DNA of 64,000 bases from BACL21 sp038141525 (GCA_038141525.1 JAYQIF010000002.1:282146-346145); one strand, 5' to 3'. Shown: positions 45,336 through 53,501, numbered from the stretch's first letter. Numbers and translations are program-made. The notes: generated by a model from the sequence alone, not told the origin.

Positions 45336-46331
45336 ATGGCAAAAATCGGTGATATCGAGCTCGGGGCATTTCCCCTGTTACTCGCTCCTATGGAGGACGT
45401 GAGTGACCCCCCGTTTCGCGCTCTGTGTAAGGAACAAGGCGCCGATGTGGTCTACACCGAATTTATTTCCAGCGAAGGCCTGATTCGCGACGCCGCCAAG
45501 AGCGTCATGAAACTCGATATCTACGAAAAAGAACGCCCTGTGGGGATCCAAATTTTTGGTGCGGTGATGGAGTCTATGCTGCGCAGTGTGGAGATTGTCG
45601 AGGCCAGCGGCCCTGATTTTATCGATATTAATTTTGGATGCCCTGTAAAAAAGGTGGTTTCCAAGGGTGCTGGTGCGGGGATACTGCGCGATATCGATCT
45701 GATGGTGTCGCTTACCGAGGCCATGGTCAAACACACTAAACTTCCTGTTACGGTAAAAACCCGGTTGGGGTGGGACCACGATTCAATTAAAATAGTGGAA
45801 GTGGCAGAGCGCCTTCAAGACGTGGGTTGTCAAGCCATCGCGATACACGGGAGGACTCGCGCTCAGATGTACAAAGGCCATGCGGATTGGCGACCGATTG
45901 CTGAGGTCAAAAACAATGCCCGCATGCATATCCCGGTCTTTGGTAATGGCGATGTTGATTCTCCACAGCGCGCCGTAGAAATGCGCGACCAGTACGGTCT
46001 AGATGGGGCGATGATTGGGCGCGCGAGCATTGGGAACCCGTGGTTTTTTAAACAAGTCAAACACTACTTTGAGACCGGCACACACGCTACCCCACCCACG
46101 CTTAGCGAGCGCGTAGTGGCCGCACGACGCCATTTAGAGATGTCTATCGACAGGAAAGGTGAAAAGCTCGGTGTGTTTGAAACGCGCCGCCACTACACAA
46201 ACTACTTTAAAGGCATTCCAGATTTTAAACCCTACCGCACGAGGCTCGTTACCAGTGACGCCTCGGCTGATGTTTTTGCCACCCTTGATGAAATTGAGCA
46301 GGAGTTCAGTTCTATGGTGTTTACCCATTAA
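45336..46331 (+). CDS. dusB: tRNA-dihydrouridine synthase
   Basis: 331 residues of the Dus family: LLLAPMEDVSDPPFRALC near the N-terminus, INFGCPVKKVVSKGAGAGIL with the catalytic Cys, VTVKTRLGW, IHGRTRAQMYKG and GAMIGRASIGNPWFF. It uses FMN and NADPH to reduce uridine in tRNA D loops. It overlaps the convergent permease gene by 4 bases. The DusB assignment is by similarity of motif order and is tentative among Dus subfamilies. Confidence 0.93.
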   Translation: MAKIGDIELGAFPLLLAPMEDVSDPPFRALCKEQGADVVYTEFISSEGLIRDAAKSVMKLDIYEKERPVGIQIFGAVMESMLRSVEIVEASGPDFIDINFGCPVKKVVSKGAGAGILRDIDLMVSLTEAMVKHTKLPVTVKTRLGWDHDSIKIVEVAERLQDVGCQAIAIHGRTRAQMYKGHADWRPIAEVKNNARMHIPVFGNGDVDSPQRAVEMRDQYGLDGAMIGRASIGNPWFFKQVKHYFETGTHATPPTLSERVVAARRHLEMSIDRKGEKLGVFETRRHYTNYFKGIPDFKPYRTRLVTSDASADVFATLDEIEQEFSSMVFTH

Positions 46332-47536
46332 TCCAGAAGGCGGCGCGTGACTCGCTGTGCCCCAAGAAAAGAGGCGAGCATCCCGAGTCCCAGAATAGTC
46401 GCTGCCACAAGCAAGAAATTACCCCAAGTCAGTGTGACAGGATAAGGCAGTGTTTCTGTGATGAGCACCCAACCAAAGCTCGATTGACCTAAAACTATAA
46501 GAACCCCAAGCAGCAACCCTAAGACCAGGCCAACGGCACACATCATGAGTCCGCTAGCAAAAAATGTGCGCTTGATGTCCGCAAGAGGTTGTCCGAGCGT
46601 AAACAGGGTGCGCAGGTTGTTTTTCTTTTCGAGCACCAGCATGATTAATGTCCCCGTTAAGTTAAAAACCGCAATGGCTGCGATAAGGCTGATGAACAGG
46701 TAAGTAAATAAGTTCTCGGAGTTGAGCATGCGGTAGAGCGCCGCATTTTGTTCGACGCGGGTTTTAACTGTCACGGCGCCATCAAAAACTTCAGAAATCT
46801 GTGCTTTAAGGGCTTCAAGATCCTGAGTAGAGGTTTTCAGAACAAGCGAGGAAACTTGGTTATTCTCCCAGCCAAAAAGATAACGCGCGGTCTCGATTGA
46901 AGCAAAAACAAAGCGATCGTTCACCTGGTCGTTGACCTCATAAATTCCAGAGGCCACGACTTGTTCTGAGCGAAAAACCTGATCTGGACTGGTGGCGGCC
47001 ATAATGTTAGTTCCAGGAATGGGCGCTGAAATCTGAATCAGATTACTGAAATCTCGGGCCGCCAAAGCCAAGTCGGCAGCGACGGCGTAGCCAGGGACTA
47101 CTTCGGGGCGCTCGGGATTGAACCAGTTTCCGGTGTACACCAGGGTGTCTACAGGGGTGACATAGGTGTAGGCGCTGTCGATGCCGCGGAGCGTAGCGAC
47201 GCGGGCCTGGTTTTTGTAGCGCAAAAATACTTTGTCTTCGACTACGCGGCCAATAGCCTCGATTTCCGCAAGTCCTTGTAATGCTTTTTGCTGCGGATCA
47301 TCGTAAATAAAGGATTTTCCCGAAATAGGGGTCACGATTAAATCACTGTCAAAAATATTGGTAAAGGCTAAGGCGTAGTCTTTGAGTCCTGTAAATCCAG
47401 AAAGCACTATAAATAATGAAAACGTGGCCACAGCAACGGCGCCAATGGCAATTTTAGAGAGCAGACCCACAGCGTGCCTACTGTGTTTGGCCAGCAAATA
47501 ACGTTTGGCAATAAAGTAGGGGAGGCGACCCATCAA
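46328..47536 (-). CDS. LolC/E-type ABC transporter permease
   Basis: 402 residues, FtsX-like: a cytoplasmic N-terminal tail, one transmembrane segment (KIAIGAVAVATFSLFIVLSGFTGLKD), a large periplasmic MacB-like domain, and three C-terminal transmembrane segments. This topology is typical of lipoprotein-releasing permeases LolC/LolE. The 3' part of rbfA overlaps the start by 4 bases. No ATPase gene is nearby. Substrate is inferred only. Confidence 0.85.
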   Translation of the reverse strand: MMGRLPYFIAKRYLLAKHSRHAVGLLSKIAIGAVAVATFSLFIVLSGFTGLKDYALAFTNIFDSDLIVTPISGKSFIYDDPQQKALQGLAEIEAIGRVVEDKVFLRYKNQARVATLRGIDSAYTYVTPVDTLVYTGNWFNPERPEVVPGYAVAADLALAARDFSNLIQISAPIPGTNIMAATSPDQVFRSEQVVASGIYEVNDQVNDRFVFASIETARYLFGWENNQVSSLVLKTSTQDLEALKAQISEVFDGAVTVKTRVEQNAALYRMLNSENLFTYLFISLIAAIAVFNLTGTLIMLVLEKKNNLRTLFTLGQPLADIKRTFFASGLMMCAVGLVLGLLLGVLIVLGQSSFGWVLITETLPYPVTLTWGNFLLVAATILGLGMLASFLGAQRVTRRLLD

Positions 47537-47931
47537 CTCTTTTTTCGGCGCTCGAGTAAAGTTGAAGGATCAGCAATAGGGTTTTGACCTCCTTTTACGG
47601 CTTGTTCGATTTGGCCGATATACTCCAGCGAATCATCATTAAAAAAACTCAAATCAGGCATTTTGCGCAGTTGGTTTTTGGTCAGCAGCGCTATTTGATG
47701 CTTGATAATTGGTTTTAAGGCAGAAAGTTCGGAGACGACTTGCGCGCCTTTGTCGGCGGGGAACACGCTCACATAGACTTTGGCCACACTGAGGTCCACA
47801 GTCACAGAGACCTTAGTCACGGATACAATAAGATTACTCGTGCCACTGTCTTTGAGCAGTCGGTTAAGGACCTGAGCGAGGTCTTTTTGCAGTACACTGC
47901 TGATTTTGCGTTGCCTTTGACTTTCTTCCAT
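47533..47931 (-). CDS. rbfA: 30S ribosome-binding factor A
   Basis: 132 residues with the single KH-like RbfA fold: RQRKISSVLQKDLAQVLNRLLKD, VTKVSVTVDLSVAKVYVSVFP and LRKMPDLSFFNDDSLEYIGQIEQ. It assists late maturation of the small subunit. The -7 box at 47936-47943 is only four bases upstream. It is cotranscribed with the LolC/E-type permease. Confidence 0.93.
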   Translation of the reverse strand: MEESQRQRKISSVLQKDLAQVLNRLLKDSGTSNLIVSVTKVSVTVDLSVAKVYVSVFPADKGAQVVSELSALKPIIKHQIALLTKNQLRKMPDLSFFNDDSLEYIGQIEQAVKGGQNPIADPSTLLERRKKS

Positions 47932-47935
47932 GCTA

Positions 47936-47943
47936 CAAAAATA
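47936..47943 (-). promoter_or_regulatory. -7 promoter box for rbfA
   Basis: Minus strand TATTTTTG, a perfect TAnnTTTG. Four bases separate it from the rbfA ATG. It is opposite the mce box 32 bases away. Confidence 0.45.
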
Positions 47944-47974
47944 GGATAAATACTGCTTTGGCGTGGGTTTTTAT

Positions 47975-47982
47975 TATTTTTG
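47975..47982 (+). promoter_or_regulatory. -7 promoter box for mce
   Basis: TATTTTTG matches TAnnTTTG and ends 15 bases before the mce ATG. Confidence 0.45.
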
Positions 47983-47997
47983 AGCTAAAGGTATTTT

Positions 47998-48405
47998 ATG
48001 AATAGCATAGAGCATATCGGGATTGCGGTTTCTGATTTAGAACAAAGCATCGAATTGTACACAGCGCTTCTGGACACGCCTTGCTATAAAACGGAGGTGG
48101 TGGAGTCTGAGCAGGTCACCACAGCCTTTTTTCAAAAGGGCGCTCAAAAAATAGAATTACTGGCCTCAACGGATCCCGAGGGGACCATCGCTAAGTTTAT
48201 CGATAAAAAAGGGCAGGGGATTCATCATATTGCTTTCGCTGTAAAGGACATAAAGGCGGAGATGCAGCGGCTCAAGGCGGCAGGATTTGTGTTTGTCAGT
48301 GAGGAGCCAAAGCGTGGCGCAGACAACAAATGGGTGGTGTTCATACACCCCAAATCTGTAGGCGGGGTTTTGGTGGAATTGTGCCAAGAAATAAACCCCG
48401 ATTGA
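47998..48405 (+). CDS. mce: Methylmalonyl-CoA epimerase
   Basis: 135 residues of the VOC/glyoxalase fold: IEHIGIAVSDLEQSIELYTALL, GIHHIAFAVKDIKAEM and GGVLVELCQ, with metal ligands His and Glu in the usual places. It interconverts the epimers of methylmalonyl-CoA in propionate metabolism. It is a single gene upstream of tRNA-Met. Confidence 0.92.
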   Translation: MNSIEHIGIAVSDLEQSIELYTALLDTPCYKTEVVESEQVTTAFFQKGAQKIELLASTDPEGTIAKFIDKKGQGIHHIAFAVKDIKAEMQRLKAAGFVFVSEEPKRGADNKWVVFIHPKSVGGVLVELCQEINPD

Positions 48406-48431
48406 TTGTTTTGCACTGAAGAATTACTGCT

Positions 48432-48439
48432 TATATTTG
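48432..48439 (+). promoter_or_regulatory. -7 promoter box for tRNA-Met
   Basis: TATATTTG, an exact TAnnTTTG match 12 bases before the tRNA. Confidence 0.55.
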
Positions 48440-48451
48440 CAGCCTAATTTT

Positions 48452-48525
48452 GGTCCTATAGCTCAGTTGGTTAGAGCACCTGACTCATAATCAGGTGGTC
48501 CCTGGTTCGAGCCCAGGTGGGACCA
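48452..48525 (+). tRNA. tRNA-Met or tRNA-Ile2 (CAU anticodon)
   Basis: A 74-base cloverleaf: acceptor GGTCCTA / TGGGACC with A discriminator, D arm GCTC..GAGC, anticodon stem CCTGA/TCAGG with loop CTCATAA (anticodon CAT), and T arm CCTGGTTCGAGCCCAGG. CCA is not encoded. It is an elongator-type tRNA; a CAU anticodon could also be the lysidine-modified Ile tRNA. Its 3' half is duplicated at 54341-54384, marking it as an integration site. Confidence 0.93.
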
Positions 48526-48526
48526 C
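48483..48526 (+). repeat. attL-like repeat within tRNA-Met 3' half
   Basis: This 44-base stretch, from the anticodon loop to the base after the discriminator, is repeated without mismatch at 54341-54384, 5858 bases downstream. That is the usual geometry of a tRNA-targeting integrative element, where the repeat restores the tRNA. Confidence 0.85.
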
Positions 48527-48756
48527 TAAAAGAAATCCTTAATAATCTGTTTATCAGAGAGTTAGGGGTTCTTTTTTTGTTTTGTTTGTATGTGGTGGGA
48601 CAAATGGTGGGTTAAGCTTGACGGACTTTACGACACATTAACAGGTTTGAAACATAAAGGTTCAAGTTCTTTAGGGACCTGAACTAGGTTTTTCAACAAA
48701 ACACCTTGATATCATAGAAGGTTCGGATTTCAAACCATAAATATTAACTTTACACT

Positions 48757-49306
48757 ATGTCATCATCGTTTTTAAAATCTTCTTTATTACAATTCAGGTA
48801 TTACAAGGAGTTGGGTGAAAAAACAATTGAACAGGTTCCAGATATTAAATTGTCATTTCAAATAAATAAAGAGACAAACAGTATTAACACGATTGTAAAA
48901 CATCTTAGTGGTAATATGGTCTCTAGATGGACAGATTTTTTAAATTCTGATGGAGAAAAAGAATTTAGAAATAGAGATGATGAATTCAATGACTCAATTA
49001 AATCCAAAATGGAGTTAATGGAAATTTGGGAAAAAGGATGGAATGTATTGTTTGACACTCTTGAGTGGACTTAGTTTTCATGATTTACTTCAATAAAAAT
49101 AAGTTACATAAGGAATGAGGGTCATACGGTTATCGAGTCTATTAACAGACAACTTTGTCATTATTCATATCATGTAGGACAGATAGTAATGATTGGCATT
49201 TGTGGAAATAAAATGGAATCCTTTGTCTATTCCTAAAGGTGAAAGTCAATCCTTCAATCTAAAAAAGTTTTCAAAACCAAAAGACAGAAGACATTTTCTT
49301 GAGTAA
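48757..49306 (+). pseudogene. Decayed DUF1572-family (DinB-like) gene
   Basis: The first open part (48757-49074) gives MSSSFLKSSLLQFRYYKEL...NHL-like IVKHLSGNMVSRWTDFLNSDGEKEFRNRDDEF and ...WEKGWNVLFDTLE, then stops at TAG. Downstream, other frames keep the family sequence: SYIRNEGHTVIESINRQL and HYSYHVGQIVMIG, then LSIPKGESQSFNLKKFS and a stop at 49304. At least three one-base shifts are needed to rejoin them. This looks like real decay of an accessory gene. DUF1572 proteins are DinB/YfiT-like, and their function is poorly known. Confidence 0.8.
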
Positions 49307-49444
49307 GTTCCATAAGGTTCTTACCCAAATGCTTTTTTGTTTAAAGAAACTTAACCCACCGGTGGGTCAAGTTGACCCATTTAGTGGGTTAACGGGACAA
49401 AAATAAATTCTTTAAAGTACTGATAACCAACAATTTAACAAAAC

Positions 49445-49467
49445 GGTTCAGGTCCAGGTGGGACCAC
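49445..49467 (+). repeat. Degenerate third copy of the tRNA-Met 3' end
   Basis: Twenty of 23 bases match the T arm and acceptor 3' part of tRNA-Met (the other copies read GGTTCGAGCCCAGG, this one GGTTCAGGTCCAGG). It sits between the DUF1572 remnant and the K+ channel gene. The sequence after it, including a hairpin, matches that after the copy at 54341-54384. Confidence 0.7.
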
Positions 49468-49476
49468 AGGGAAAAG

Positions 49477-49506
49477 AAAAGCCTCACAGCGATGTGGGGT
49501 TTTTTT
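49477..49506 (+). terminator. Rho-independent terminator after the third tRNA-like copy
   Basis: CCTCACA and TGTGGGG pair around GCGA, followed by seven T residues. The same hairpin occurs at 54394-54423, suggesting that both derive from the original tRNA terminator. Confidence 0.7.
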
Positions 49507-49549
49507 GTGCCTAACAAGAGGCTGATGAAAGCCACTTTAAGAAGAAATA

Positions 49550-50281
49550 TTATTTGCCCTTATTGTTTTCAAAATATTCAAGAAAACCAGACGCAATAAT
49601 TCCCGTAGGAATCGCAAATAATCCAATCCCTAAAATAGCAATGATTCCACCGAGAATTTTGCCTAAGCCTGTTATGGGATAAATATCTCCATAGCCCACC
49701 GTTGTTAGGGTAGCAACACCCCACCACATCGTGCTGATAATGCTAGAAAAGGCCTCGGGTTGGGCGGGGTTTTCGACATAATACGTTAGAGCGCTTACGA
49801 TATAAAGAATAAAAAAGATAAGTATAAAACTCACAGTGAGCAGCTCCTTTCTTTCCTTCATCACCACGTGGACAATATTTATGGCCTTGTTGTATCTGGC
49901 CAGTTTGAAAATTCGCGCTATTCTGAATAACCTAAAGATTCTGAGGTAACGTAAATCAATCGGAATTAGCGTTAAATAAAACGGGATTAACGCCATAACA
50001 TCAATTAACATCGAAGAGGAAAAAAGATAAGAAAAGATGTTTTTATGAACCTTTTTATCGTAGGCGATTAAACGCATAATATATTCAACAGTAAATATAA
50101 TCGTCAGAATTATTTCAGACATCCTGAAAACAGGCTGATATGCTTGATATAATTCGTTTTCTGTTTCTAGTGTTAAATGAACAATGGCCAATACAATACT
50201 TACCGTGATAAATCGATCGAATAAAACAGAAATTCTATGATTCCCATTAACCTTCACTATTTCTCTTATTTGCTCTCTCAT
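49550..50281 (-). CDS. Voltage-gated potassium channel, 6-TM
   Basis: 243 residues with about six hydrophobic segments. S4 has regular Arg spacing (RYLRIFRLFRIARIFKLAR, residues 111-129), and the selectivity filter TTVGYGD lies at residues 193-199, followed by S6 (GGIIAILGIGLFAIPTGI). It is a single-subunit Kv-type channel that likely forms a tetramer in the inner membrane. No cytoplasmic RCK domain is present. It is divergent from the small protein/KAP operon, with a 72-base spacer. Accessory location may imply a role beyond general K+ homeostasis, but that is inference. Confidence 0.92.
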   Translation of the reverse strand: MREQIREIVKVNGNHRISVLFDRFITVSIVLAIVHLTLETENELYQAYQPVFRMSEIILTIIFTVEYIMRLIAYDKKVHKNIFSYLFSSSMLIDVMALIPFYLTLIPIDLRYLRIFRLFRIARIFKLARYNKAINIVHVVMKERKELLTVSFILIFFILYIVSALTYYVENPAQPEAFSSIISTMWWGVATLTTVGYGDIYPITGLGKILGGIIAILGIGLFAIPTGIIASGFLEYFENNKGK

Positions 50282-50353
50282 ATGTTCATTTTTTTAACCC
50301 TGTTTTTTTTATCACACATAATTACTAACTTACAAAAACAAATTATTTTCATT

Positions 50354-50632
50354 ATGGACTTAAAGAGAGAAAAAACAGAAATTCCGTGCCCAGGAGGGGG
50401 AAGAGCAATCAAAACAACTTTTGGTGAGCTGAGCTCTAGAAGCTCATTGAAATCGAGTAAAGGACATGTTTATAAATTTAAATCGAGCGATCAAAGCAAA
50501 TTAAAAAGAGCGATGTCGAATATCGAAAAATTGCAAAAAGAATTTGAACGCGACATGATGAAAGCTCAAAAGGAATTTGAATCATGTGTCGGCAACGTGC
50601 TGAGTAACGCCGACATTACATTGAAAAGTTAA
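50354..50632 (+). CDS. Small zinc-ribbon-like protein upstream of KAP NTPase
   Basis: 92 residues from the ATG at 50354 (MDLKREKTEIPCPGGGRAIK). The first 35 residues resemble a zinc ribbon with a CPxCG..I pattern, but only one Cys is left there (IPCPGGGRAIKTTFGEL, then SLKSSKGHVYKF where a second pair would be). Residues 45-80 form a charged helix (KLKRAMSNIEKLQKEFERDM). It ends 8 bases before the KAP start, so the two should be co-expressed. It is not a family I can name; the frame continues upstream to 50237 as a hydrophobic extension, considered less likely. Confidence 0.7.
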   Translation: MDLKREKTEIPCPGGGRAIKTTFGELSSRSSLKSSKGHVYKFKSSDQSKLKRAMSNIEKLQKEFERDMMKAQKEFESCVGNVLSNADITLKS

Positions 50633-50640
50633 GCCAAAAT

Positions 50641-52584
50641 ATGTCTTCAATCACGGATTCCCCGATAAGTAGGCTGGAGCAAGACTTCCTGTCTGTAGAG
50701 AAGTACGCAAAATCTCTGAGTAAGTTCATTATTCAGAGCGACACTCCGATCACAATAGGCTTACAAGGCGAGTGGGGTACTGGAAAAACCTCACTGATGT
50801 CTCTTTTGTTAGAGCAGTTCAATAGCGATGAAAACGGAAATCAAATCGCATCCTCGTGGGTAAATACCTGGGAATACAGTATGTTTCGCGGGGTGCAAGA
50901 AACCACACCTAGTGTGCTCAAAGGTATGCTGGAAAAACTAAAAGAATCCTGTGGTGATCATTGGACAATATTGGACGAAGCAGACGAAAAAATCAAAAAG
51001 GCCACCAAATTCTTCGGGAATCTGGCCAATCAAGTTATAGCAAATCAAACAGGACTGGATTTAAAAGGCGCCGCGGGCTCTTCGGGACACTCCAAACGTG
51101 TGGTGGCCGAAATCGCTGAGGTGAAAAAATTAATCAGCGACCTTATTCAAGAGTTAATAAATCATGACAAAAATCCGGTAAAAAAGGTGGTGTTTTTTGT
51201 GGATGATCTCGACCGAATTCAGCCATCAGATGCTGTAGAGGTGTTAGAGTCTCTAAAGAATATATTTGACATCCCGAATTGTGTGTTTATTTTGGCTATT
51301 GACTATGATGTGGTGGTGAAGGGGTTGGAGTCTAAATTTGGCCCTAAAACCAAAGAAAATGAGCGAGAATTCCGATCTTTTTTTGACAAAATAATACAGG
51401 TGCCTTTCTCCATGCCTGTTGGAGCGTATAACATCAATTCCTTTTTAAAGAATAAGCTTCACGAGCTTGACGTGGAAGTGACTGATGAAGAAGTGTCTCA
51501 AATCACAAAAATAGTCGGCTATACAGTAGGAAGCAACCCCAGAAGTTTAAAGCGATATTTGAACACATTTAGCTTGATCAAAATTATTGTTGATGATAAT
51601 GACGATCAAGAGGACGAAGTCAATAAAATTTTGCTTTTTGCTATTCTCGGGATTCAGATATCATACCCCGAAATTTTCAGGTTATTGACTCAAAATTCAA
51701 ATTATCTCGATTGGGATAAATCATTCGGGAACAAAATTAATCTAGACTTAGATGAGGTCAGAGCAGAAATCCAAAAAGTTGGAGAATCTGAACTTACCGA
51801 TGAGCCCTGGGAGCAAATCTTATGGGGCGTATCACAACAAGACCGATATTTAAAGGTGAGGGTTTTCAATATTTTAGAGCTGTTTAACTTCTTGAGAGAA
51901 TTATTCGGAAATCAAAAAGAGGCACTTCATGATGAACTAATTTCAGTATTAGAATTTGCAGCCATTACTAATGTTGATGATGATCTGGGGGCAAAACAAT
52001 CGTCAACGAAGGTCGGATCAGTAACTTATTTTGAAGGATTTGATTTTTGGATTAAAGAAATGAAAAATGGACAAGAGGCAAATCCGACGTTAGGAATTAA
52101 AAGGCGTAAGCCTGTTGAAATAGATAGCGAAACAGAAGCGTTCTTGCTATACTGGAAAAATCATTTTGAGTCAGAAGGTTATGAGTTAACATACACTCCT
52201 ACGGGGGGTTGTTCCATAAAATACCAAAAAACAAAAATTGCAAACCTTGGTTTTAAAGGAACAGGCAACAATAAAACACCTAATGTGGCAATAATGATCT
52301 TAAGAGATTACAAAAGAGACTACAAAAGACCTGTAATTAAAGGGTTATTGTCTGAGAATTTGAGGAAATACGACCCTAATGTAAAATCATATCAATTGCC
52401 TTGGGGTAAAGAATTTTATGAATTGACAGGTGAGATTAGTCATTTTACACTAAATGCAGAGGCTTTAAAGCATTTAATCAAAGACGCCTCAGAGACAGTT
52501 AAGGCGGGTAAAAAATTGAAAGTTCACAAGGATAATCATTATATCTTAGAAGATATTTATAACGGATCATTCAATTTCAGTTAA
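50641..52584 (+). CDS. KAP-family P-loop NTPase
   Basis: 647 residues. Walker A is GLQGEWGTGKTSL (residues 40-52) and Walker B is KVVFFVDDLDRIQP (182-195); both are typical of KAP NTPases, as is the ILAIDYDVVVKGLE segment. Unlike many KAP proteins it has no evident transmembrane insertion between the two. A C-terminal region of about 160 residues (from TEAFLLYWKNHFESEGYEL) is not recognised. KAP proteins include F-plasmid PifA, which excludes phage T7, so a defence role is plausible but unproven. It is paired with the small protein 8 bases upstream. Confidence 0.88.
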   Translation: MSSITDSPISRLEQDFLSVEKYAKSLSKFIIQSDTPITIGLQGEWGTGKTSLMSLLLEQFNSDENGNQIASSWVNTWEYSMFRGVQETTPSVLKGMLEKLKESCGDHWTILDEADEKIKKATKFFGNLANQVIANQTGLDLKGAAGSSGHSKRVVAEIAEVKKLISDLIQELINHDKNPVKKVVFFVDDLDRIQPSDAVEVLESLKNIFDIPNCVFILAIDYDVVVKGLESKFGPKTKENEREFRSFFDKIIQVPFSMPVGAYNINSFLKNKLHELDVEVTDEEVSQITKIVGYTVGSNPRSLKRYLNTFSLIKIIVDDNDDQEDEVNKILLFAILGIQISYPEIFRLLTQNSNYLDWDKSFGNKINLDLDEVRAEIQKVGESELTDEPWEQILWGVSQQDRYLKVRVFNILELFNFLRELFGNQKEALHDELISVLEFAAITNVDDDLGAKQSSTKVGSVTYFEGFDFWIKEMKNGQEANPTLGIKRRKPVEIDSETEAFLLYWKNHFESEGYELTYTPTGGCSIKYQKTKIANLGFKGTGNNKTPNVAIMILRDYKRDYKRPVIKGLLSENLRKYDPNVKSYQLPWGKEFYELTGEISHFTLNAEALKHLIKDASETVKAGKKLKVHKDNHYILEDIYNGSFNFS

Positions 52585-52706
52585 GGGGATAAATTAGCTT
52601 GTCGCTGCGGCCGGTTATCAATGCCATTTCCGGTCAATTCATTCCGAGCCTTCAGGCCTTCAATAATTTCTTCTACGAATCCCGAAACAAGCCTAAGAAT
52701 GAGTTT
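52581..52706 (-). other. 41-codon in-frame continuation after the stop of the unknown gene
   Basis: Downstream of the TAA at 52707-52709, the same frame runs open for 41 codons (KLILRLVSGFVEEIIEGL... to ...RQANLSP) until TAA at 52581. The composition looks protein-like. It may be a lost C-terminus or chance. Confidence 0.3.
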
Positions 52707-53501
52707 TTATCGATACATCTTTCCATAAACTGGAATTAGCTTTTTTTCCAGAAAAATTCCTGCGGCTTGATATCGGTTTAGCATTTGGTTTAATGAATCT
52801 TCCTTGGTGAGATCCAACTCATTTCTCAGCTCGCCTCTTAGATTTTGGTCCTCTTCTTTTGTAACAATTGCCACTAAACCGTAATCGTGCAATAATTCTT
52901 GGACCATTATTTTTATCGAAGTATCTAAAGTCAATCTCGACCATTTATTGTGCGTGTTTTTAATCAAATCTTTTTGTTTTAATATTAATTTGATGAGCTG
53001 CGTAGCCGGACACATATGTTCAAAAACCAGAAGTTTTTTCCCTTGATGGCGAATTTGAAATATCTTATTACGAGTAACAGGGGACACCCCGTTTATCTCA
53101 TGGTTATGCAATATCTCTAATGCCTTTGAGCTCACCCAGTACATGTTGTTATAGTTACTAAATGATGCTACGGCGTTTGCAAATAAATACCAAAACTGGC
53201 CTTTTCCTGTCGACTTTATTTTATCGATGTTTTCGTCTTGAACAAAAAACGTGATAAGTCTTAAAAGAGACTCTTGTTGTAACGCGGAGTTATCCTTTAA
53301 CCCATCAAAAACGCCCTGCGAGCACATCCATTGGTCCCTAAATGCAGGATTCACACAGATTTCCCTCATAAACTGCCAGACAGAAGAAATACTAAAAATT
53401 AAATCCGACCCTCTAGAGTAATACGACGAATGACTTTCTCTGCGCTCAATTTCTTGTGCGTGTAGAAAATCACCATAGGCTTTTTCAACAGATTTTATCA
53501 T
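52707..53501 (-). CDS. Unknown protein with EHMCP motif
   Basis: 264 residues; I do not recognise the family. It is soluble, with no signal or transmembrane segments. It starts MIKSVEKAYGDFLHAQEIERR and carries FEHMCPATQLIKLI at residues 160-173, a His-containing motif that could bind metal or be catalytic. The C-terminus is rich in charged helices (RGELRNELDLTKEDSLNQML). It lies on the minus strand facing the KAP gene (convergent). It may be an effector or an independent cargo gene. Confidence 0.7.
   Translation of the reverse strand: MIKSVEKAYGDFLHAQEIERRESHSSYYSRGSDLIFSISSVWQFMREICVNPAFRDQWMCSQGVFDGLKDNSALQQESLLRLITFFVQDENIDKIKSTGKGQFWYLFANAVASFSNYNNMYWVSSKALEILHNHEINGVSPVTRNKIFQIRHQGKKLLVFEHMCPATQLIKLILKQKDLIKNTHNKWSRLTLDTSIKIMVQELLHDYGLVAIVTKEEDQNLRGELRNELDLTKEDSLNQMLNRYQAAGIFLEKKLIPVYGKMYR

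Noticed and set aside
45378..45779. Open frame of 133 codons antisense to dus
   Set aside because: The dus frame carries every family motif; the antisense frame is not protein-like.
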